From Campylobacterales bacterium (lineage in GTDB: Bacteria > Campylobacterota > Campylobacteria > Campylobacterales > Sulfurimonadaceae), in NCBI GenBank assembly GCA_026390075.1, contig JAPLGP010000031.1:1-64000 (forward strand): a stretch of 64,000 bases of DNA. The letters are read 5' to 3'. A program made the translations under genes and the position numbers. Positions 1 to 8,727 of the stretch are shown here, piece by piece. The notes under the pieces were generated by a model, which searched no databases, was not told the origin of the DNA, and worked only from the letters and a program-made list of their open reading frames with translations. Each line of letters begins with the position of its first letter. The first letter of the stretch is position 1.

Positions 1-2
1 AG

Positions 3-68
3 GAAGGAATGGTCGATTCAGACTTATATAAGTTTAAAGCAAAAAAATCAATAAAAGGAGTAAACTAA
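3..68 (+). CDS. 3' end of an unidentified gene (partial)
   Basis: An open frame enters from the left edge and stops at TAA 66-68. Only about 21 residues are visible, ending in a lysine-rich tail (KAKKSIKGVN). The frame has no start inside the window, so this is at best the C-terminus of a rightward gene that begins upstream. It is too short to identify and could be chance. Confidence 0.3.
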   Translation, partial: EGMVDSDLYKFKAKKSIKGVN

Positions 69-98
69 ACCCTCGTCGCTTAAGGTTACAATTCGTAA

Positions 99-275
99 TA
101 TTTCTTACAAAATCTGCCGAATTTAACTCCGCCGTTGACAGTTCCCAATGAAACACTCTCAAAAATAGGAATAAAATATAAAGCTAAATATATATTAACA
201 AATGATGAAATAACCAACTTATTTAATGGAGCATCTCAATTAATTGAAAATAAAACAACTATTCCTACGACTTAA
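99..275 (+). pseudogene. Gene fragment without a start codon
   Basis: A 58-codon open frame runs from just after a TAA at 96-98 to TAA 273-275. It has no ATG, GTG or TTG with a credible ribosome-binding site near its left end. Its composition looks protein-like (stretches such as KAKYILTNDEITNLFNGAS), so I read it as the surviving C-terminal piece of a decayed gene. I do not recognise the family. The rest of 69-307 holds nothing else I can support. Confidence 0.3.
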
Positions 276-307
276 AACACTAACCTAAGAGCCAAGTGAT
301 TAAAATC

Positions 308-733
308 CTAAAAAATCAAATATTGAATGTGTTTATAATGCGGAGTTGCTAAGAATTCTTTTAGTAGCTCTTGTGGTGGATTGATTTTATAGGTCATTTC
401 TATCAATGTTGATTTTAATTTTTGTAAGTCTTTATGAATTACAGCCCACAGAATATCGGCATCAACACCTCTGTAATCATGAGAAATTTTGTCTCGAAGA
501 CCTGCTATATCTTTCCAAGATAAATCACAAGTTACTGCCTCTTTTAAGGATGCGTCAATTTTTTTGGCTTCTTCACCAATAGCTATAAAAAGTGAAATAG
601 TAGCGTTTAACTCTTTTTGCTCATTTGCCCAAATAAAATCACTTGGATTTTTAAACTCTGCAGTATAAATCCAAGTTTTTTCTATGCACTCAAGCATGGT
701 AAAAATGTATATGAGATTCTTCGTGTCATACAT
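308..733 (-). CDS. hepT: HepT-like HEPN-domain ribonuclease toxin
   Basis: Small alpha-helical DUF86/HEPN protein of about 141 residues. The HEPN RNase motif RX4HXY is present as RDKISHDY. In characterised HepT/MntA pairs the Arg and His form the RNase site, and the Tyr is adenylylated by the partner nucleotidyltransferase. I chose the ATG at 731-733 because it overlaps the stop of the upstream mntA-like gene by 8 bases (translational coupling); a start at 754 is also open but lies deeper inside the partner. The gene order (MNT then HEPN) is standard for type VII toxin-antitoxin modules. Whether this copy is toxic is inference. Confidence 0.8.
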   Translation of the reverse strand: MYDTKNLIYIFTMLECIEKTWIYTAEFKNPSDFIWANEQKELNATISLFIAIGEEAKKIDASLKEAVTCDLSWKDIAGLRDKISHDYRGVDADILWAVIHKDLQKLKSTLIEMTYKINPPQELLKEFLATPHYKHIQYLIF

Positions 734-1028
734 AAATAAAATCTTTTTTTGCATAGTGTTTTATGATAGGGTTCATAAAAGCAAGTGAGACAAAATCAAC
801 TTTTGGAACATGTAATTCGTTTGCCAGTTGGTTATCAATACCTAAAAATTCAAGTCCGCTCTCCAACTCAAAACTACTGTCTCTTTCGTAAAATATATCA
901 ACATCACTATTTTGCGTCGCTTCATCTCTCGCATAACTTCCATACAAACCCAAAGAGACAATACCATACTTTTTATGGAGTTCTTCTTTTTTGCTTTTGA
1001 GATACTCTAAAATTTGAAGCTTAGTCAT
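726..1028 (-). CDS. mntA: MntA-like minimal nucleotidyltransferase antitoxin
   Basis: A 100-residue minimal nucleotidyltransferase with the family signature GS-x10-D-x-D, visible as GSYARDEATQNSDVD near residues 30-45. Characterised relatives transfer AMP onto the HEPN toxin's active-site tyrosine and so neutralise it. It is first in a two-gene unit with the HEPN gene and its stop overlaps the next start. The promoter should lie in 1029-1100, an AT-rich gap. A degenerate copy of the window-wide 11-mer (TTCCACATGTG) lies at about 1088-1098. Confidence 0.8.
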   Translation of the reverse strand: MTKLQILEYLKSKKEELHKKYGIVSLGLYGSYARDEATQNSDVDIFYERDSSFELESGLEFLGIDNQLANELHVPKVDFVSLAFMNPIIKHYAKKDFIYV

Positions 1029-1140
1029 TTTACAAATCCTTTATAATTTTGTTTGTAAATTATAGCATACATCATAAAATTAAAAATTTCCACATGTGCT
1101 GTGAGCAAAGCGAGGAAATGCCCTTGGGGTGCCAACTTAT

Positions 1141-1926
1141 TTAACCGAATTTTAACTTTCGTAAAGCCGCTTCTTCATCATCTTGACGCATCAAAGATTC
1201 TCCGACTAAAAAGGCATCCACTCCTGCTTTACTTAAATCTTCTAACTGTCCATGCTCATAAATTCCGCTCTCTGCTACGATGATTTTTCCGTTTGGAATG
1301 AGAGGAATAAGCTCATAAGAGAGATTCATGTTCATCTCAAAAGTTTGAAGATTTCTGTGATTTATCCCGATGATGTCACTTCCTGCATAGATTGCTTTTA
1401 CCAAATCTGGCTTGTCATGCACTTCAACTAAAGCTTCCATTCCTAAGTGTCTTGTGTAATTTAGCAAATCTTTTAACTCACCTTTACTCAGTGCTGCAGC
1501 AATTAAAAGTATAAAGTCAGCTCCGTGCACCATCGCTTCTAAAATCTGATATTTTGAGATTATAAAATCTTTTCTCAAAAGTGGAATACCAACATATCTT
1601 CTAATTCCACCTAAATAGTCAAGTGAACCTTGAAAAAAGTGCGGTTCAGTTAAAACAGAAATAGCACTTGCCCCGCCTCGCTCATAACTCTGAGCAATGG
1701 CAAGTGGGTCAAAATTTTCTCGGATGACACCTTTGGATGGAGAAGCTTTTTTTACCTCTGCGATAATTCTGTACGGGTCTTGCTCTGTCGCTTTTAAGTA
1801 GGGAATAACATCGCGTGGAGCTCTTGCATTAAAAGCCAACGAGCGACCAAGCCAATCAAGTGAAAACTCTTTTTCCCTCTTTACTAAATCTTCTTTTGTT
1901 TTTTTTATAATCTCATCTAAAATCAT
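1141..1926 (-). CDS. trpC: Indole-3-glycerol-phosphate synthase
   Basis: TIM-barrel enzyme of 261 residues that closes CdRP to indole-3-glycerol phosphate in tryptophan synthesis. The phosphate and active-site motif [10 protein letters not shown] is at about residues 57-66, and [13 protein letters not shown] and the C-terminal AESGI phosphate loop are present. Length is normal for a monofunctional TrpC (no fused TrpF domain). It stands apart from other trp genes and directly follows a TPR lipoprotein gene with a 1-base gap, so the two are probably co-transcribed without a functional link. Confidence 0.95.
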   Translation of the reverse strand: MILDEIIKKTKEDLVKREKEFSLDWLGRSLAFNARAPRDVIPYLKATEQDPYRIIAEVKKASPSKGVIRENFDPLAIAQSYERGGASAISVLTEPHFFQGSLDYLGGIRRYVGIPLLRKDFIISKYQILEAMVHGADFILLIAAALSKGELKDLLNYTRHLGMEALVEVHDKPDLVKAIYAGSDIIGINHRNLQTFEMNMNLSYELIPLIPNGKIIVAESGIYEHGQLEDLSKAGVDAFLVGESLMRQDDEEAALRKLKFG

Positions 1927-1927
1927 T

Positions 1928-3235
1928 TTATTTTTTAACCTCTTTAGTTGTTTTTATACATTTTTCTATGGCTTCTTTATGGAGTAAAACTTCAGGGTCA
2001 TTTGCACCCTCAAATTGAACAACTTTTTTCATTAACTCATCTGCTTCTTTACAATGACCAAGTTTATAATATCCCCACGCCAAGGAGTCAATATAATAAA
2101 GAGAGTTTGAGTCAATTTCTAAAGCCTTTTTTACATACTTTATACCCTCATTCACATTTACATCATGGTCAATCAAAATATAACCATAATAATTGAGATA
2201 GAGCGCATTTTTACTATACTTCACAACCTCATCAAACTTCTTTGCAACTTTTTTTAAAAGATTTTTGTCACTCTTATTTTTAGCACTCTCATACTCATAA
2301 ATTGCACTTTGCCCTAAGTATTCTATCTCTCCTGTGTCAGCATAAAGTTTATCCGCCAAAGAAAAAGCTTTTGTGTAATTTTTCATATTTGAATAGAGTT
2401 GTAAAAGCGTTGCATTATCAATCTCATTTTCTTCTAAAAAGCTCAGCATTTGCATAAAATCTTTTTTATAAGCATAGATTTGCACGATTTTTTTACCAAC
2501 TTCTTCATCTTTATTCATTTTATAAAGTCTTAAATAGGTTGACAACAAACCATCTACATTATTTTCATTACTGTAAAATCCCAAAAGTCTTGCACATATC
2601 AACTCCGAACACCCTTGCATTCTAATATGTGTTTCAAGTTGCGCAATAGCATCTGTTTTTCTTTGCAAGTTTACATACAAAACTATCACCATTTTATCGA
2701 GAACTTTTTCATTATAATCCTGAGCATAAGCACTCTCAAGATATTTAATAGCCATATCAAATTTTTCTAGTTTTATATAAATATCACTTAGTAAAACGAA
2801 ATCATCTATTGATTTTGTTTTATCAACCAAAGCAATAGCCATATTCTGCGCTTCTTCAAATCTTTGCATTTGAATAAGTGCAATTATTTTCAAGCGCACT
2901 AAAATTAAATCATCTGACGAGCCTTGAAGAACATTATCTATTTTTTTGATAACTTGTTCATTATTGGACACCACTAAATTACTTTGCAACGAACGGTAAA
3001 GGTACTCTTTTTTATGAGAATTTATATATAAAGTGTCAAAAAGCTCACTAGATGCGGCATACTCTTTTAACTGTTCGGCTCGCAAGGCAAAAAGAATCAT
3101 AGAATCTTCTTGCTCAAAAGCTTTTTGATTTGCAGCTACCTCTTTTTTTACTTCAAAAGAGGCTGGGGTAACAGGGCGCATACACCCATTAAAAATAAAC
3201 AATAAAACTAGTAAACTCAATATTTTAAACATCAA
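1928..3235 (-). CDS. TPR-repeat lipoprotein
   Basis: 435 residues. The N-terminus is a lipoprotein signal (hydrophobic [11 protein letters not shown], lipobox Cys at about residue 18), so the protein should be anchored in the outer or inner membrane facing the periplasm. The rest is alpha-helical with tetratricopeptide-like pairs throughout, the clearest near residues 340-420 ([22 protein letters not shown]). TPR lipoproteins scaffold envelope complexes; the specific partner is unknown. Its start overlaps the end of the upstream cysteine-cluster gene by 11 bases. Confidence 0.75.
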   Translation of the reverse strand: MMFKILSLLVLLFIFNGCMRPVTPASFEVKKEVAANQKAFEQEDSMILFALRAEQLKEYAASSELFDTLYINSHKKEYLYRSLQSNLVVSNNEQVIKKIDNVLQGSSDDLILVRLKIIALIQMQRFEEAQNMAIALVDKTKSIDDFVLLSDIYIKLEKFDMAIKYLESAYAQDYNEKVLDKMVIVLYVNLQRKTDAIAQLETHIRMQGCSELICARLLGFYSNENNVDGLLSTYLRLYKMNKDEEVGKKIVQIYAYKKDFMQMLSFLEENEIDNATLLQLYSNMKNYTKAFSLADKLYADTGEIEYLGQSAIYEYESAKNKSDKNLLKKVAKKFDEVVKYSKNALYLNYYGYILIDHDVNVNEGIKYVKKALEIDSNSLYYIDSLAWGYYKLGHCKEADELMKKVVQFEGANDPEVLLHKEAIEKCIKTTKEVKK

Positions 3236-3605
3236 TAATCCCTGGACACTCTAATTTCAACTCATCTACTCTCGTTTTAAAATAATCCCAAAAAGGGAAT
3301 GTTCTGCACTGCGTTGGACGGACTTCATATATTTTACAGCCATTTGATTCTCTGTCATAAAAAGCACACTCATACGAACCATTATATTCAACTTCCTTGA
3401 TGGAATATTTGTAGCCATATTGAAAAAGATATTTCTCTGCAAAATCATTTCTTTCAAGTTTTAAAAACTGTGCTATATCTTGGATTTCTGTTGGACTCAC
3501 ATTAATATATCCGCTCTCACCGCTGCAGCATTTTCCCTGACAAGTTCCACATGCCGACGCGTCAAAAGCGTAAGGAAATCCCTCTGAAGTTTTTAAATCG
3601 TACAT
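3225..3605 (-). CDS. YkgJ-family cysteine-cluster protein
   Basis: 126 residues with the YkgJ/UPF0153 cysteine pattern: CGTCQGKCC near the N-terminus and CKIYEVRPTQCRTFPFW near the C-terminus. Such proteins are predicted zinc- or iron-chelating proteins of unknown biochemical role. The gene carries an exact copy of the 11-mer at 3545-3555, read here as ACGTCQ, so the repeat supplies part of the first metal-binding cluster. It overlaps its upstream neighbour (methyltransferase) by 13 bases. Confidence 0.8.
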   Translation of the reverse strand: MYDLKTSEGFPYAFDASACGTCQGKCCSGESGYINVSPTEIQDIAQFLKLERNDFAEKYLFQYGYKYSIKEVEYNGSYECAFYDRESNGCKIYEVRPTQCRTFPFWDYFKTRVDELKLECPGIIDV

Positions 3606-4291
3606 TTTATACTCTGAGTAGAAGCTTTTTTATAAATATCTTGTGCTTTGAGTGAAAACTCACTCCCATCAAAACTGATAAATGGCGACCATACTTTCAT
3701 AAATGATTTTGAGCTATTTCGAACATGTACCATAACTAATGATGCCTTTTTATCTATTTTTGGATGCACAAATTGCACATCGACTACTCTGAGTTTTACC
3801 TTCTCTAACTCAGCACAAATCAATCCAAACTGAGAAGCATCGTAGCAAAATATAAAGTGTGCTTTTGGTTTTAAAAGCTTTGAGACTTTTTTGAAAAATG
3901 CTTTTAATGGTAAGTTGATATTATATCTTGCATTGAACAACATCTCATTTTCACTTTTAGTCACACCATCATGATAAAAAGGAGGATTTGAGATAATATA
4001 ATCGTATTTTACACTCTCTTGTAGTTCTAAAAAATCATTTTCATGCATTTTATAGACAATCTTATTGACTCGTGCATTCGTCGTTGCGTAGTGTATAAAA
4101 CTCGGCTGTTTTTCCACTGCTTCAAGTTCTACTTTAGGGTTATCACGAGCCACCAAAAGACCCACAACACCGCATCCAGCTCCAACATCAAGAACTTTGC
4201 CTTTTGGATGAAACGAGCTTATAAAATCATACAAAAAAATGGAGTCACTATTGTAACAGTAGCCAACTTCTGGCTGATAAAGAAGCATCAA
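3593..4291 (-). CDS. TrmN6-type N6-adenine methyltransferase (probable tRNA methyltransferase)
   Basis: 232-residue class I SAM methyltransferase. The glycine-rich SAM loop VLDVGAGCGVVG is near residues 34-45, and the amino-methylating motif NPPF(Y) near residue 100 (SNPPFYHDG). Together these place it with the YfiC/TrmN6 group, which methylates A37 of tRNA1-Val. Substrate is inferred from family only. The gene is first of a leftward run and divergent from kdsB, so promoters for both should lie in 4292-4350. Confidence 0.75.
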   Translation of the reverse strand: MMLLYQPEVGYCYNSDSIFLYDFISSFHPKGKVLDVGAGCGVVGLLVARDNPKVELEAVEKQPSFIHYATTNARVNKIVYKMHENDFLELQESVKYDYIISNPPFYHDGVTKSENEMLFNARYNINLPLKAFFKKVSKLLKPKAHFIFCYDASQFGLICAELEKVKLRVVDVQFVHPKIDKKASLVMVHVRNSSKSFMKVWSPFISFDGSEFSLKAQDIYKKASTQSIKCTI

Positions 4292-4350
4292 AAACCTTTT
4301 TTAGTATAATGAGCGAATTATATCAAAGCAATTAAAAAAAAAGGCATGAA

Positions 4351-5067
4351 ATGATTATTATTCCCGCGAGATTGGCATCGACAAGATTTCCACAAAAAGT
4401 TTTAGCAGATATCGGTGGTTTGCCGATGGTGGTAAGAACTGCAAAAAGAGTGGCGCATTTAGATAGAGTTGTTGTCGCGGCGGATGATGAACTTATCATT
4501 TCCACATGCCAAGCGCACGGCATAGAAGCGATGCTCACATCCACAACACACAAAAGCGGAACAGATAGAATCAACGAATGTGCAAATATTTTAAATGTGA
4601 GTGATGATGAAATTATTATCAATGTTCAAGCAGATGAGCCGTTTATAGAGCCTGAAGTAGTTGAGTCTCTCATTGCAAAACTCAAATCTTTAAAAGAGCA
4701 AAATGCACCTTTTATCATGGGAAGTTGCTTCAATGCTATCAATGCAGAATCAGCAAAAGACCCAAATTTAGTAAAAGTGGTGCTAGATGATGCAAACAAC
4801 GCCATCTACTTTTCTCGCTCACCTATTCCTTACAACCGAAGCGGAAGAGCAAACTATTTTGGACATATCGGCATCTATGGATTTAGCAAAAAAAGTTTAA
4901 AAGAGTTTTGTACCCTCGAAGATGCACCGATGGAAGACATTGAAGGCTTAGAGCAACTCCGTGCAATTTACCATCAAAAGAAAATCACAATGGTAAAAGT
5001 TGCAAGTACAGGTTTTGGAATAGACACGCCAGAGGATTTAAAAAGAGCTGTTGAAATATTTTTGTAA
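4351..5067 (+). CDS. kdsB: 3-deoxy-manno-octulosonate cytidylyltransferase
   Basis: 238 residues. The N-terminal nucleotide-binding motif PARLASTRFPQK is typical of KdsB, which activates Kdo as CMP-Kdo for the lipopolysaccharide inner core. Later family motifs are also seen: NVQADEPFI, FSRSPIPY and the C-terminal GIDTPEDL. Normal length, ATG start. It is the only rightward gene in the first 22 kb. An exact 11-mer copy (reverse orientation) lies at 4500-4510 and is translated as STCQ. Confidence 0.95.
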   Translation: MIIIPARLASTRFPQKVLADIGGLPMVVRTAKRVAHLDRVVVAADDELIISTCQAHGIEAMLTSTTHKSGTDRINECANILNVSDDEIIINVQADEPFIEPEVVESLIAKLKSLKEQNAPFIMGSCFNAINAESAKDPNLVKVVLDDANNAIYFSRSPIPYNRSGRANYFGHIGIYGFSKKSLKEFCTLEDAPMEDIEGLEQLRAIYHQKKITMVKVASTGFGIDTPEDLKRAVEIFL

Positions 5068-5083
5068 TATCTTGGCATATAGG

Positions 5084-5224
5084 TTCCAAATCAAATTTGG
5101 AATGACGGAGTATAAACCCACTAGATTGCTTCACTTCGTTCGCAATGACGGTCGTTACAAAAGGGAATGACGGTCATTGCGAGGAGGAACGACGAAGCAA
5201 TCTTTAGTTTGTAAGAAGTCTAAT
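5084..5224. repeat. Palindromic intergenic element, copy 1
   Basis: The core 5123-5203 has complementary arms: AGATTGCTTCACTTCGTTCG at the left and GAACGACGAAGCAATCT at the right, separated by a spacer. The right flank continues with AAGAAGTCTAAT, shared with the copies near 6.9 kb and 33.3 kb. A small perfect inverted repeat (TTCCAAAT-caa-ATTTGGAA, 5084-5102) sits at its left edge just after kdsB and could slow or end transcription, although no T-run follows. This belongs to a class of dispersed REP/MITE-like palindromes. Confidence 0.8.
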
Positions 5225-5231
5225 ACATTGT

Positions 5232-5242
5232 GGCATGTGGAA
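5232..5242 (+). repeat. DUS-like 11-mer, intergenic copy
   Basis: Exact GGCATGTGGAA placed immediately after the stop of the small leftward gene at 5244 and next to palindromic element 1. It is one of at least 37 copies in the window. Confidence 0.85.
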
Positions 5243-5243
5243 C

Positions 5244-5450
5244 TTAACTTCTAGGCTTGATAAAAACCGTAAAATCTCCGAATTGTTCATTCAAAGCAAA
5301 CTCATGTTTTTTACAAAAGTTTGATTTCATTATATTTATCATGTACTCTGCTTCTTTTTTTGCTTCATCTTTATTTTCAAATTCGACTTGTTCACTCAAT
5401 CCACTTTTAAAAAAGCAGCTACATGGATTTTCTACTTTTACTTTATACAT
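5244..5450 (-). CDS. Small conserved-looking protein of unknown function
   Basis: 68 residues, no signal peptide or membrane segment. Three Cys residues (CSC near residue 10, C near 46) and a charged helical middle (FENKDEAKKEAEYMINIMKS). It lies 9 bases downstream of the response-regulator gene on the same strand and ends at a DUS-like 11-mer, so it is probably the last gene of the chemosensory transcription unit. I do not recognise the family. Confidence 0.55.
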   Translation of the reverse strand: MYKVKVENPCSCFFKSGLSEQVEFENKDEAKKEAEYMINIMKSNFCKKHEFALNEQFGDFTVFIKPRS

Positions 5451-5459
5451 TTTAGATTC

Positions 5460-6797
5460 CTAAAAATCAAAAATATCATCAAAATCTTCTCCACCATCAG
5501 CTGGTGCTTCATCCATTTTTAACATACTGCTGATAGTTTGACAATTTACAACTATTGTGTCATTCATAAACTGTACACTTGGAGCACCTGTGTGAAAAGA
5601 CATCTCTATCCAATTTGACATATCCTTACTAAAGGCTTTACACATTGGACCAAGAGCCTCTGAGTTTTTCATAAACTCTGGCATGTGGGTTGCCATGTCC
5701 ATAGAGAGTGCTGTAACTGCTTGAGAGATAGCATACACTTCATTATAGGATGCTAGGATTCCAGCTATTTTTTCTAAGTAAGAGTAGATATCTGTTATCT
5801 CATCTTCATTTATATCTCCACTTCCAACGATGAGCATCAAAGAGTTAAGCTTGCCCGCATACTCTTCTAAATCATACAAATCATCTGCATAAATATAATC
5901 AAATACTTCTAATTTTTGTGATTGTTGTAACACAAAAGGAGACGCTACAACTTCTTCAACTTTTTCTTCTTTTGGAATATTTGTTTTATTAACTATAGTT
6001 TCTAGGACAGGGAGAGTGTCATCATTCGCTATACGCTGTGGTTTTGTGAGTTCAAATGCAATCTTTCCATCACCAATCAGATATCTGCTTGTAAGATTAT
6101 TTTTCTTTAAAATAAATTCAATGTCACGCAGTGGTATTGCTTCTATATTTGTCAAAGTAAAATATTGTGCTTCGTCTGATTCTTCAACATAAACTCCACT
6201 CTCCATAGCTAGTCTCACTTGAACATCAGCAATAGAAAAAATCGTACGAACTATATCACTTAAGTTATCGCATTTTTCTCTTACATTTAAAAGAAAAAAT
6301 TCCCAAAACTCAGACAAAGAATCTTCAGAATTGATAATAAATTTTGTATGTCTTTTATAAACTTTATCAGAAAAAAGATTTTTTTTACTTACATTTTTTT
6401 TGCTATGTTTTCTTGTTTCAATAAGAGTAATGTAATTATTCATTCTACTTACAAATACATCTGAGTTGATAGGTTTAGATATATAATCCTCTGCCCCATT
6501 ATCTAAAATAAGTTTTTTTCTTGCATTGTCATCCACCGCTGAAACGGCGATAATCATAATTTTTGCATCTAAATTTCTAATGACTTTTGTTGCCTCGATG
6601 CCATCCATATTTGGCATCATAATATCCATCAAAACCATGTCATACGAGTTATCTTTGCACATTTGTACAGCTTCTAATCCGTCACTTGCTTCTTGCATGT
6701 GAAACTCTATTGCGCCATGATTTTCAGCGTAATCTTCTAAAAGAAGCTTGAGTACCAATCTGTTGTTTTTATTATCATCTACTATTAATATATTCAT
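5460..6797 (-). CDS. Response regulator with N-terminal REC domain and unknown output region
   Basis: 445 residues. The REC domain (about 1-125) has the acidic pocket IVDDN, phospho-Asp in VLMDIMMPNMDG and the SKP lysine. The remaining 300 residues match no output domain I know; they are partly helical, with no DNA-binding helix-turn-helix and no GGDEF. I start it at ATG 6795-6797 (ribosome site AAGGAT upstream). The longer open frame to 6872 is an artefact, because its extra N-terminus (VIANAVKQS) is encoded by palindromic element 2. Position at the end of the chemosensory block suggests a role in that pathway. Confidence 0.75.
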   Translation of the reverse strand: MNILIVDDNKNNRLVLKLLLEDYAENHGAIEFHMQEASDGLEAVQMCKDNSYDMVLMDIMMPNMDGIEATKVIRNLDAKIMIIAVSAVDDNARKKLILDNGAEDYISKPINSDVFVSRMNNYITLIETRKHSKKNVSKKNLFSDKVYKRHTKFIINSEDSLSEFWEFFLLNVREKCDNLSDIVRTIFSIADVQVRLAMESGVYVEESDEAQYFTLTNIEAIPLRDIEFILKKNNLTSRYLIGDGKIAFELTKPQRIANDDTLPVLETIVNKTNIPKEEKVEEVVASPFVLQQSQKLEVFDYIYADDLYDLEEYAGKLNSLMLIVGSGDINEDEITDIYSYLEKIAGILASYNEVYAISQAVTALSMDMATHMPEFMKNSEALGPMCKAFSKDMSNWIEMSFHTGAPSVQFMNDTIVVNCQTISSMLKMDEAPADGGEDFDDIFDF

Positions 6798-6820
6798 TTT
6801 GTATATCCTTTTAATATATT

Positions 6821-6912
6821 GCTTGCATAACCCTTTTCTAGATTGCTTCACTGCGTTCGCAATGACAGTCATTGCGAGGAAGAATGACGAAGCAATCTAG
6901 GTTATGCAAGAA
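6821..6912. repeat. Palindromic intergenic element, copy 2
   Basis: Core 6840-6898: AGATTGCTTCACTGCGTTCG on the left and GAATGACGAAGCAATCT on the right. The palindrome extends outward (TTGCATAACC left, GGTTATGCAA right), so the whole element can fold as one long hairpin of about 90 bases. It lies between the ParA-like gene and the response regulator, inside the chemosensory block, and gives the spurious VIANAVKQS extension of the regulator frame. Confidence 0.85.
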
Positions 6913-6921
6913 GTCTAATCT

Positions 6922-7665
6922 CTATAATCTTTCTATAAGTTCTGCGACACATCGTTGATAATCTTTTAAACCCTTTGACCTTGTAGCATCCAAAATGATA
7001 GGAGAGCCATTCTCAAACTGTTTTGCTAGTTTAATATCCACACCGATTGGAGAGAGAAGCTTACTCTCACCAAAAGAAGTTTTCACTTTTTGAATGCACT
7101 CATTGTGCTCTTTTATATGTGGGTTGTACATCACTGGAAGTATAGAAACATCCGCAATATCACGGTTATATTCAGATGCGCTTTGATAAAGAGCTCGAAG
7201 CATTTGACCAACTGCTACAACACCCAAATGATGTGGAACAAAAGGGATAACCACACTATCAGCAACTTCTAAAGAATTTTTTAACAGTGCATCAAATGTT
7301 GGAGGCGTATCTATGACACAGTAGTCAAAAAAATCTGCAATATTTTCTCTTTTAAAACGGCTTTTTAAAACACCTTTTAAATCAGAATACTCATACACAT
7401 CAAAAAAAGCAAGAGCTGGAGAGAGTGTTAAGTTTTTGTGTACAGTGGGAATAAATGTTTCACTCAAAGTTTTTCCAATGAAAATAGAGTGAACTCCAAG
7501 TTCTTCATTTGGCTCACATCCAACACCGATAGAAGCGTGTCCCTGTGTGTCAAAATCAAGCAATAAAACCGAAAAACCTTGCTCAGCCAAACCACTTGCA
7601 AGATTTACAGCTGTGGTAGTTTTAGCAGAGCCACCTTTGCGGTTACTTATTACGATTGTTTTCAC
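6922..7665 (-). CDS. ParA/MinD-family ATPase linked to the chemosensory cluster
   Basis: About 247 residues. The deviant Walker A KGGSAKTTT is at the N-terminus, followed by LLLDFDTQGHASIG and the Walker B-like YCVIDTPP. No ParB gene is adjacent. Chromosomal chemotaxis clusters with a lone ParA homologue (ParC in Vibrio, PpfA in Rhodobacter) use it to position or segregate chemoreceptor arrays; I infer the same role here. I choose the GTG at 7663-7665 (VKTIVISN), preceded by AAGAGAA. A TTG at 7698 is open but overlaps the upstream gene by 17 bases. Confidence 0.8.
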   Translation of the reverse strand: MKTIVISNRKGGSAKTTTAVNLASGLAEQGFSVLLLDFDTQGHASIGVGCEPNEELGVHSIFIGKTLSETFIPTVHKNLTLSPALAFFDVYEYSDLKGVLKSRFKRENIADFFDYCVIDTPPTFDALLKNSLEVADSVVIPFVPHHLGVVAVGQMLRALYQSASEYNRDIADVSILPVMYNPHIKEHNECIQKVKTSFGESKLLSPIGVDIKLAKQFENGSPIILDATRSKGLKDYQRCVAELIERL

Positions 7666-7681
7666 TTCTCTTACAAACCTT

Positions 7682-8446
7682 TTATTTTGGAATATCAATA
7701 TGCTTAATAATATTTATTAAGGCACCATCTATGTCAAGAATACCTAAGAGTTCTAAATATTCGCTAGAGCCATGTTCTTCATTGGAATTCATAATCATCG
7801 ACTCTTCAATATGTGCTATATCTTCAATCGTATCTACTTTTATTGCAAAAGTTGTATTCTTTCCCTCATAAAGAATTAATTTTTGTAAAGAGCTAGAAAC
7901 TCCCTCTAATTCTGAAATAAACAAATCTAAATATCCCATTGATTTGCTAAATTGAGCATTCATTTCTTTTTTTAACATCTCTTGTGCTTCTTGTACATCT
8001 ACTTTGTATAAATCTAAAATATCTCCGCCTAAACTATGTAAATCTTTATGACTTTGAAGTAAGTCGTTTAAAACCGCAGAAACTTTATCATCATACGAGT
8101 TGAATTTATCAAGCCACATGCCAAGATCACACTTGTGCGGATTTGTTGTTTTTACAAAGGGTGTGCCATTTTCAACAGCATACACAAGTGCTTCCATCCA
8201 CTCTTGATGTGCAATTTTGAATTTCTCAAAGGATTTTTTTAACTCTTCATCATAAGGAATAACTCCTATTAATTTACGAAAATTAAGAACCTTTATAACC
8301 CTCCCCTCATGACTCATCATCCCATCAATAAGTTCACTTGAACTTGGAATCGCTGTCAATTCTTTGGCTTGAATAATTCTTTGAATATTCTCGATATTTA
8401 AAGCATAACGGCTATTTCCAACACTAAATACTATTAAATCTATCAT
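7682..8446 (-). CDS. CheW-like coupling protein with inserted CZB zinc-binding domain
   Basis: 254 residues. Residues 1-65 (LIVFSVGNSRYALNIENI, MMSHEGRVIKVLNFRKL) and 190-254 (TFAIKVDTIEDI, LGILDIDGALINII) are the two halves of a CheW fold. Between them is a helical domain with chemoreceptor-zinc-binding hallmarks: His80 (AHQEW), Cys106 in CDLGMW, and His133/His137 (SHKDLH). CZB domains bind zinc through one Cys and three His and sense zinc or oxidants. Finding one inside CheW rather than at the end of a receptor or cyclase is unusual. It overlaps the downstream end of the 89-residue gene by 4 bases. A one-mismatch copy of the 11-mer lies at about 8113-8123. Confidence 0.8.
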   Translation of the reverse strand: MIDLIVFSVGNSRYALNIENIQRIIQAKELTAIPSSSELIDGMMSHEGRVIKVLNFRKLIGVIPYDEELKKSFEKFKIAHQEWMEALVYAVENGTPFVKTTNPHKCDLGMWLDKFNSYDDKVSAVLNDLLQSHKDLHSLGGDILDLYKVDVQEAQEMLKKEMNAQFSKSMGYLDLFISELEGVSSSLQKLILYEGKNTTFAIKVDTIEDIAHIEESMIMNSNEEHGSSEYLELLGILDIDGALINIIKHIDIPK

Positions 8447-8712
8447 AAGCAGTTGTCTTCTTTAACACTAAATCCCTTTAAAACCTTCTCAAAAAGTTTT
8501 GTATCCTCTGAAAATTCATACCTGCAACCATAACTTTTTTTGTATGCCATAATAAGTTGCAAAACTGCCAAATGGACATCGTCACATTCACTAAAATCAC
8601 ACATGAGCTCATCTGGAGCAATGTTTTGCAAAAAATCTCTCAACGGAACAACTTCATCCTCATAAATCACGGATGTAAATGTTGCACAATTTTCTTCGTA
8701 TGTTATTGCCAT
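8443..8712 (-). CDS. Small protein of the chemosensory operon, possibly STAS-like
   Basis: 89 residues, no signal peptide. The pattern of a central short acidic loop followed by a helix (CDDVHLAVLQLIMAYKKS) and a C-terminal amphipathic helix resembles small STAS/MlaB-like proteins, several of which occur in chemotaxis operons. The match is weak. It starts 15 bases after cheA and overlaps the next gene by 4 bases, so it is certainly within the operon. Function unproven. Confidence 0.5.
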   Translation of the reverse strand: MAITYEENCATFTSVIYEDEVVPLRDFLQNIAPDELMCDFSECDDVHLAVLQLIMAYKKSYGCRYEFSEDTKLFEKVLKGFSVKEDNCL

Positions 8713-8727
8713 CTTTTTTTCCTTAAT

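Noticed and set aside
785..1000. Open frames on the strand opposite to clear genes, for example 785-1000, 9188-9568, 14930-15460 and 47919-48527
   Set aside because: They lie antisense to confidently identified genes, have no ribosome sites and give low-complexity translations.
6798..6872. 75-base N-terminal extension of the response-regulator frame
   Set aside because: It is encoded by the palindromic element; the REC domain begins at the ATG 6795-6797 with a good ribosome site.
7666..7698. TTG start for the ParA-like gene
   Set aside because: It adds 11 residues without homology to ParA and overlaps the upstream gene; the GTG start gives the usual MKTI-type beginning.
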